The position numbers were made by a program, and so were the translations under genes. Below, piece by piece: positions 62,883-64,000 of a stretch of DNA of 64,000 nucleotides (the stretch's first letter is position 1; every line of letters begins with the position of its first letter). Where the stretch lies: assembly GCA_965223435.1 (NCBI GenBank), contig CBDCWQ010000014.1, positions 122,334 through 186,333 of the forward strand, written 5' to 3'. The DNA comes from CBDCWQ01 sp965223435. GTDB taxonomy: Bacteria; Myxococcota; Kuafuiibacteriia; Kuafuiibacteriales; Kuafuiibacteriaceae. The notes below the pieces were generated by a model. That model was not told the DNA's origin. It saw only the letters and a program-made list of their open reading frames with translations, and did no database searches.

Positions 62883-64000
62883 GTGCCGCAACTTCCCCTA
62901 GGCTATCGGCAGGCAGGCCGGGCCCGCCCTTTATCTCGCACGCAGAACCCCCAAGACCCATCGGAGGCGATCCCCGCGCGTTCACCGGTTCTCACGGTCT
63001 ACGAGCTTCAGCGAACCCTCCGCCAAGAACTGGAAGGCCACTACGCGAACCTTCTTGTGGCCGGCGAAATCTCCAATCTTCAAATCCACCTCCGTTCGGG
63101 CCACGCCTATTTCACGCTCAAAGACCGTAGGGCTCAACTGAAGTGCGTCATGTGGCGGGACAACCTGCGCATGCTCCGGTTTCGACCCAAAGACGGGCAT
63201 GAAGTCATCGTGCGTGGCCGGATCACCGTGTACGAACGCGGGGGCACCTTGCAGTTGTCGGTTCTGGGCATCGAGCCGAAAGGACTGGGCGCACTGCAGC
63301 TGGAGTACCAAGATCGCCTCACCAAGCTTCGCGAAGAAGGCTTGACCGCCCAAGACCGAAAAAGACCAGTGCCGACCTGCCCCCAAACGATTGGGGTCGT
63401 CACCAGCAAGAGCGGCGCCGCACTGAGAGACATCCTGCGAACCGTGTATCGCAGGGACCCCTCTGCCTCCGTCATTTTGGCCCACGCGCCCGTGCAGGGC
63501 CGAGGCGCGGCCTTTGCGCTCGCGTCGGCCCTTCGCAGAATCGACGCGCTTCAGCGGTGCGACGTCATCATCTTGGCTCGCGGGGGCGGAAGCATCGAGG
63601 ATCTTTGGTGCTTCAACGAAGAGGTTGTGGCCCGAGCCATCGCCTCGACAACCGTACCCGTCGTCACCGGTGTGGGTCACGAGACCGACACTACGATTGC
63701 AGACTGGGTTGCAGACCAAAGAACCTCAACACCCACCGCAGCCGCACAGCGTGTCACCCCGGTCCGAGCTGAGCTCCACCAACGATGCAAAGAGCAAGAG
63801 ACCCGCATCTCAAGGGCCTTGCTCGCGCGGGTCCGCCACCTGAGGCAAGATCTGCTTCGGCTCAGCGCGCGCCTTAGCCACCCCGAGGCAGAGCTCAAAC
63901 GCCGCGCCCAATATCTCGACGAGCTGTCGACCCGCCTCGAGCGCCGGGTGCGCGAAAACCATAACCAGAGGCGTTTGCGCTTCCATGAGCTTATCGTTCG
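62883..64000 (+). CDS. xseA: Exodeoxyribonuclease VII large subunit (5' part)
   Basis: The first 372 codons are inside the window, and the gene runs off the right edge. GTG 62883 is the only possible start: the frame has a stop at 62868 and GGAAG lies just upstream. The N-terminal OB fold is clear (LTVYELQRTLRQELEG, LLVAGEISNLQIHLRSGHAYFTLKD, CVMWR). The catalytic core follows: QTIGVVTSKSGAALRDIL, VQGRGAAFALASALRRID, LARGGGSIEDLWCFNEEVVARAIA, and VGHETDTTIADWVADQRTSTPTAAA. With XseB it degrades single-stranded DNA to oligonucleotides. The C-terminal coiled coil begins at the edge. Confidence 0.95.
   Translation, partial: MPQLPLGYRQAGRARPLSRTQNPQDPSEAIPARSPVLTVYELQRTLRQELEGHYANLLVAGEISNLQIHLRSGHAYFTLKDRRAQLKCVMWRDNLRMLRFRPKDGHEVIVRGRITVYERGGTLQLSVLGIEPKGLGALQLEYQDRLTKLREEGLTAQDRKRPVPTCPQTIGVVTSKSGAALRDILRTVYRRDPSASVILAHAPVQGRGAAFALASALRRIDALQRCDVIILARGGGSIEDLWCFNEEVVARAIASTTVPVVTGVGHETDTTIADWVADQRTSTPTAAAQRVTPVRAELHQRCKEQETRISRALLARVRHLRQDLLRLSARLSHPEAELKRRAQYLDELSTRLERRVRENHNQRRLRFHELIV

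Overview
The window reads as a chromosomal segment of a Myxococcota-like (deltaproteobacterial) bacterium. This is an inference from gene content, with no marker phylogeny possible here: three Hanks-type Ser/Thr kinases with HRDxSPxN-type catalytic loops, an FHA-GAF-HD-GYP protein, PEGA, FecR-like and DUF4124 envelope proteins, very large secreted multidomain proteins, fairly high GC, and housekeeping genes (trp operon, gyrA, recD2, dtd, xseA) scattered among lineage-specific genes. No tRNA, rRNA, CRISPR array or intact insertion sequence was seen.

Layout. 0.3-5 kb: a secreted beta-helix/CBM/discoidin lipoprotein and a membrane-anchored PEGA protein, both on the minus strand. 5.3-8.3 kb: recD2 helicase and a stand-alone HD-type (p)ppGpp-hydrolase-like protein. 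8.4-11.3 kb: an accessory patch with a type IV AbiE toxin-antitoxin pair next to a 5'-truncated, frameshifted LamG/lyase-like pseudogene. 11.6-21.1 kb: one 3166-residue secreted protein ending in two tandem copies of a gluzincin-like domain, the second without its zinc site. 21.4-23.7 kb: a zinc-ribbon Ser/Thr kinase and dtd. 23.9-30.5 kb: a complete trpEGDCFBA operon, followed by a Fur-family regulator. 31.1-31.9 kb: two overlapping SpeD (AdoMet decarboxylase) paralogues, one with all pyruvoyl-enzyme residues and one without them. 32.2-42 kb: a signalling block with a beta-barrel/carboxypeptidase-regulatory protein, a FecR-like lipoprotein, a kinase with a TonB-like C-terminus, the FHA-GAF-HD-GYP protein, and a kinase-TM-pseudokinase. 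42.7-48.2 kb: a five-gene operon for a synthase-dependent exopolysaccharide (processive GT2, HlyD/Alg44-like adaptor, TolC-like channel, sugar-binding-type lipoprotein, WbqC). 48.4-56.7 kb: a five-gene envelope operon (class A PBP, phosphodiester glycosidase, exported unknown, family-5 solute-binding protein, NtrY-like sensor kinase). 56.8-64 kb: a lipoprotein, gyrA, a glutamine synthetase-family enzyme, a DUF4124 protein and the 5' part of xseA.

Most operons are tightly packed with ATGA-type overlaps. Intergenic DNA carries two small dispersed repeat families (33.8/62.8 kb and 8.3/35.9 kb). The most unusual items are the SpeD active/inactive pair, the tandem active/degenerate peptidase units, the kinase-pseudokinase, and the two five-gene envelope operons. 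All functions come from motif reading only; no database search was run.
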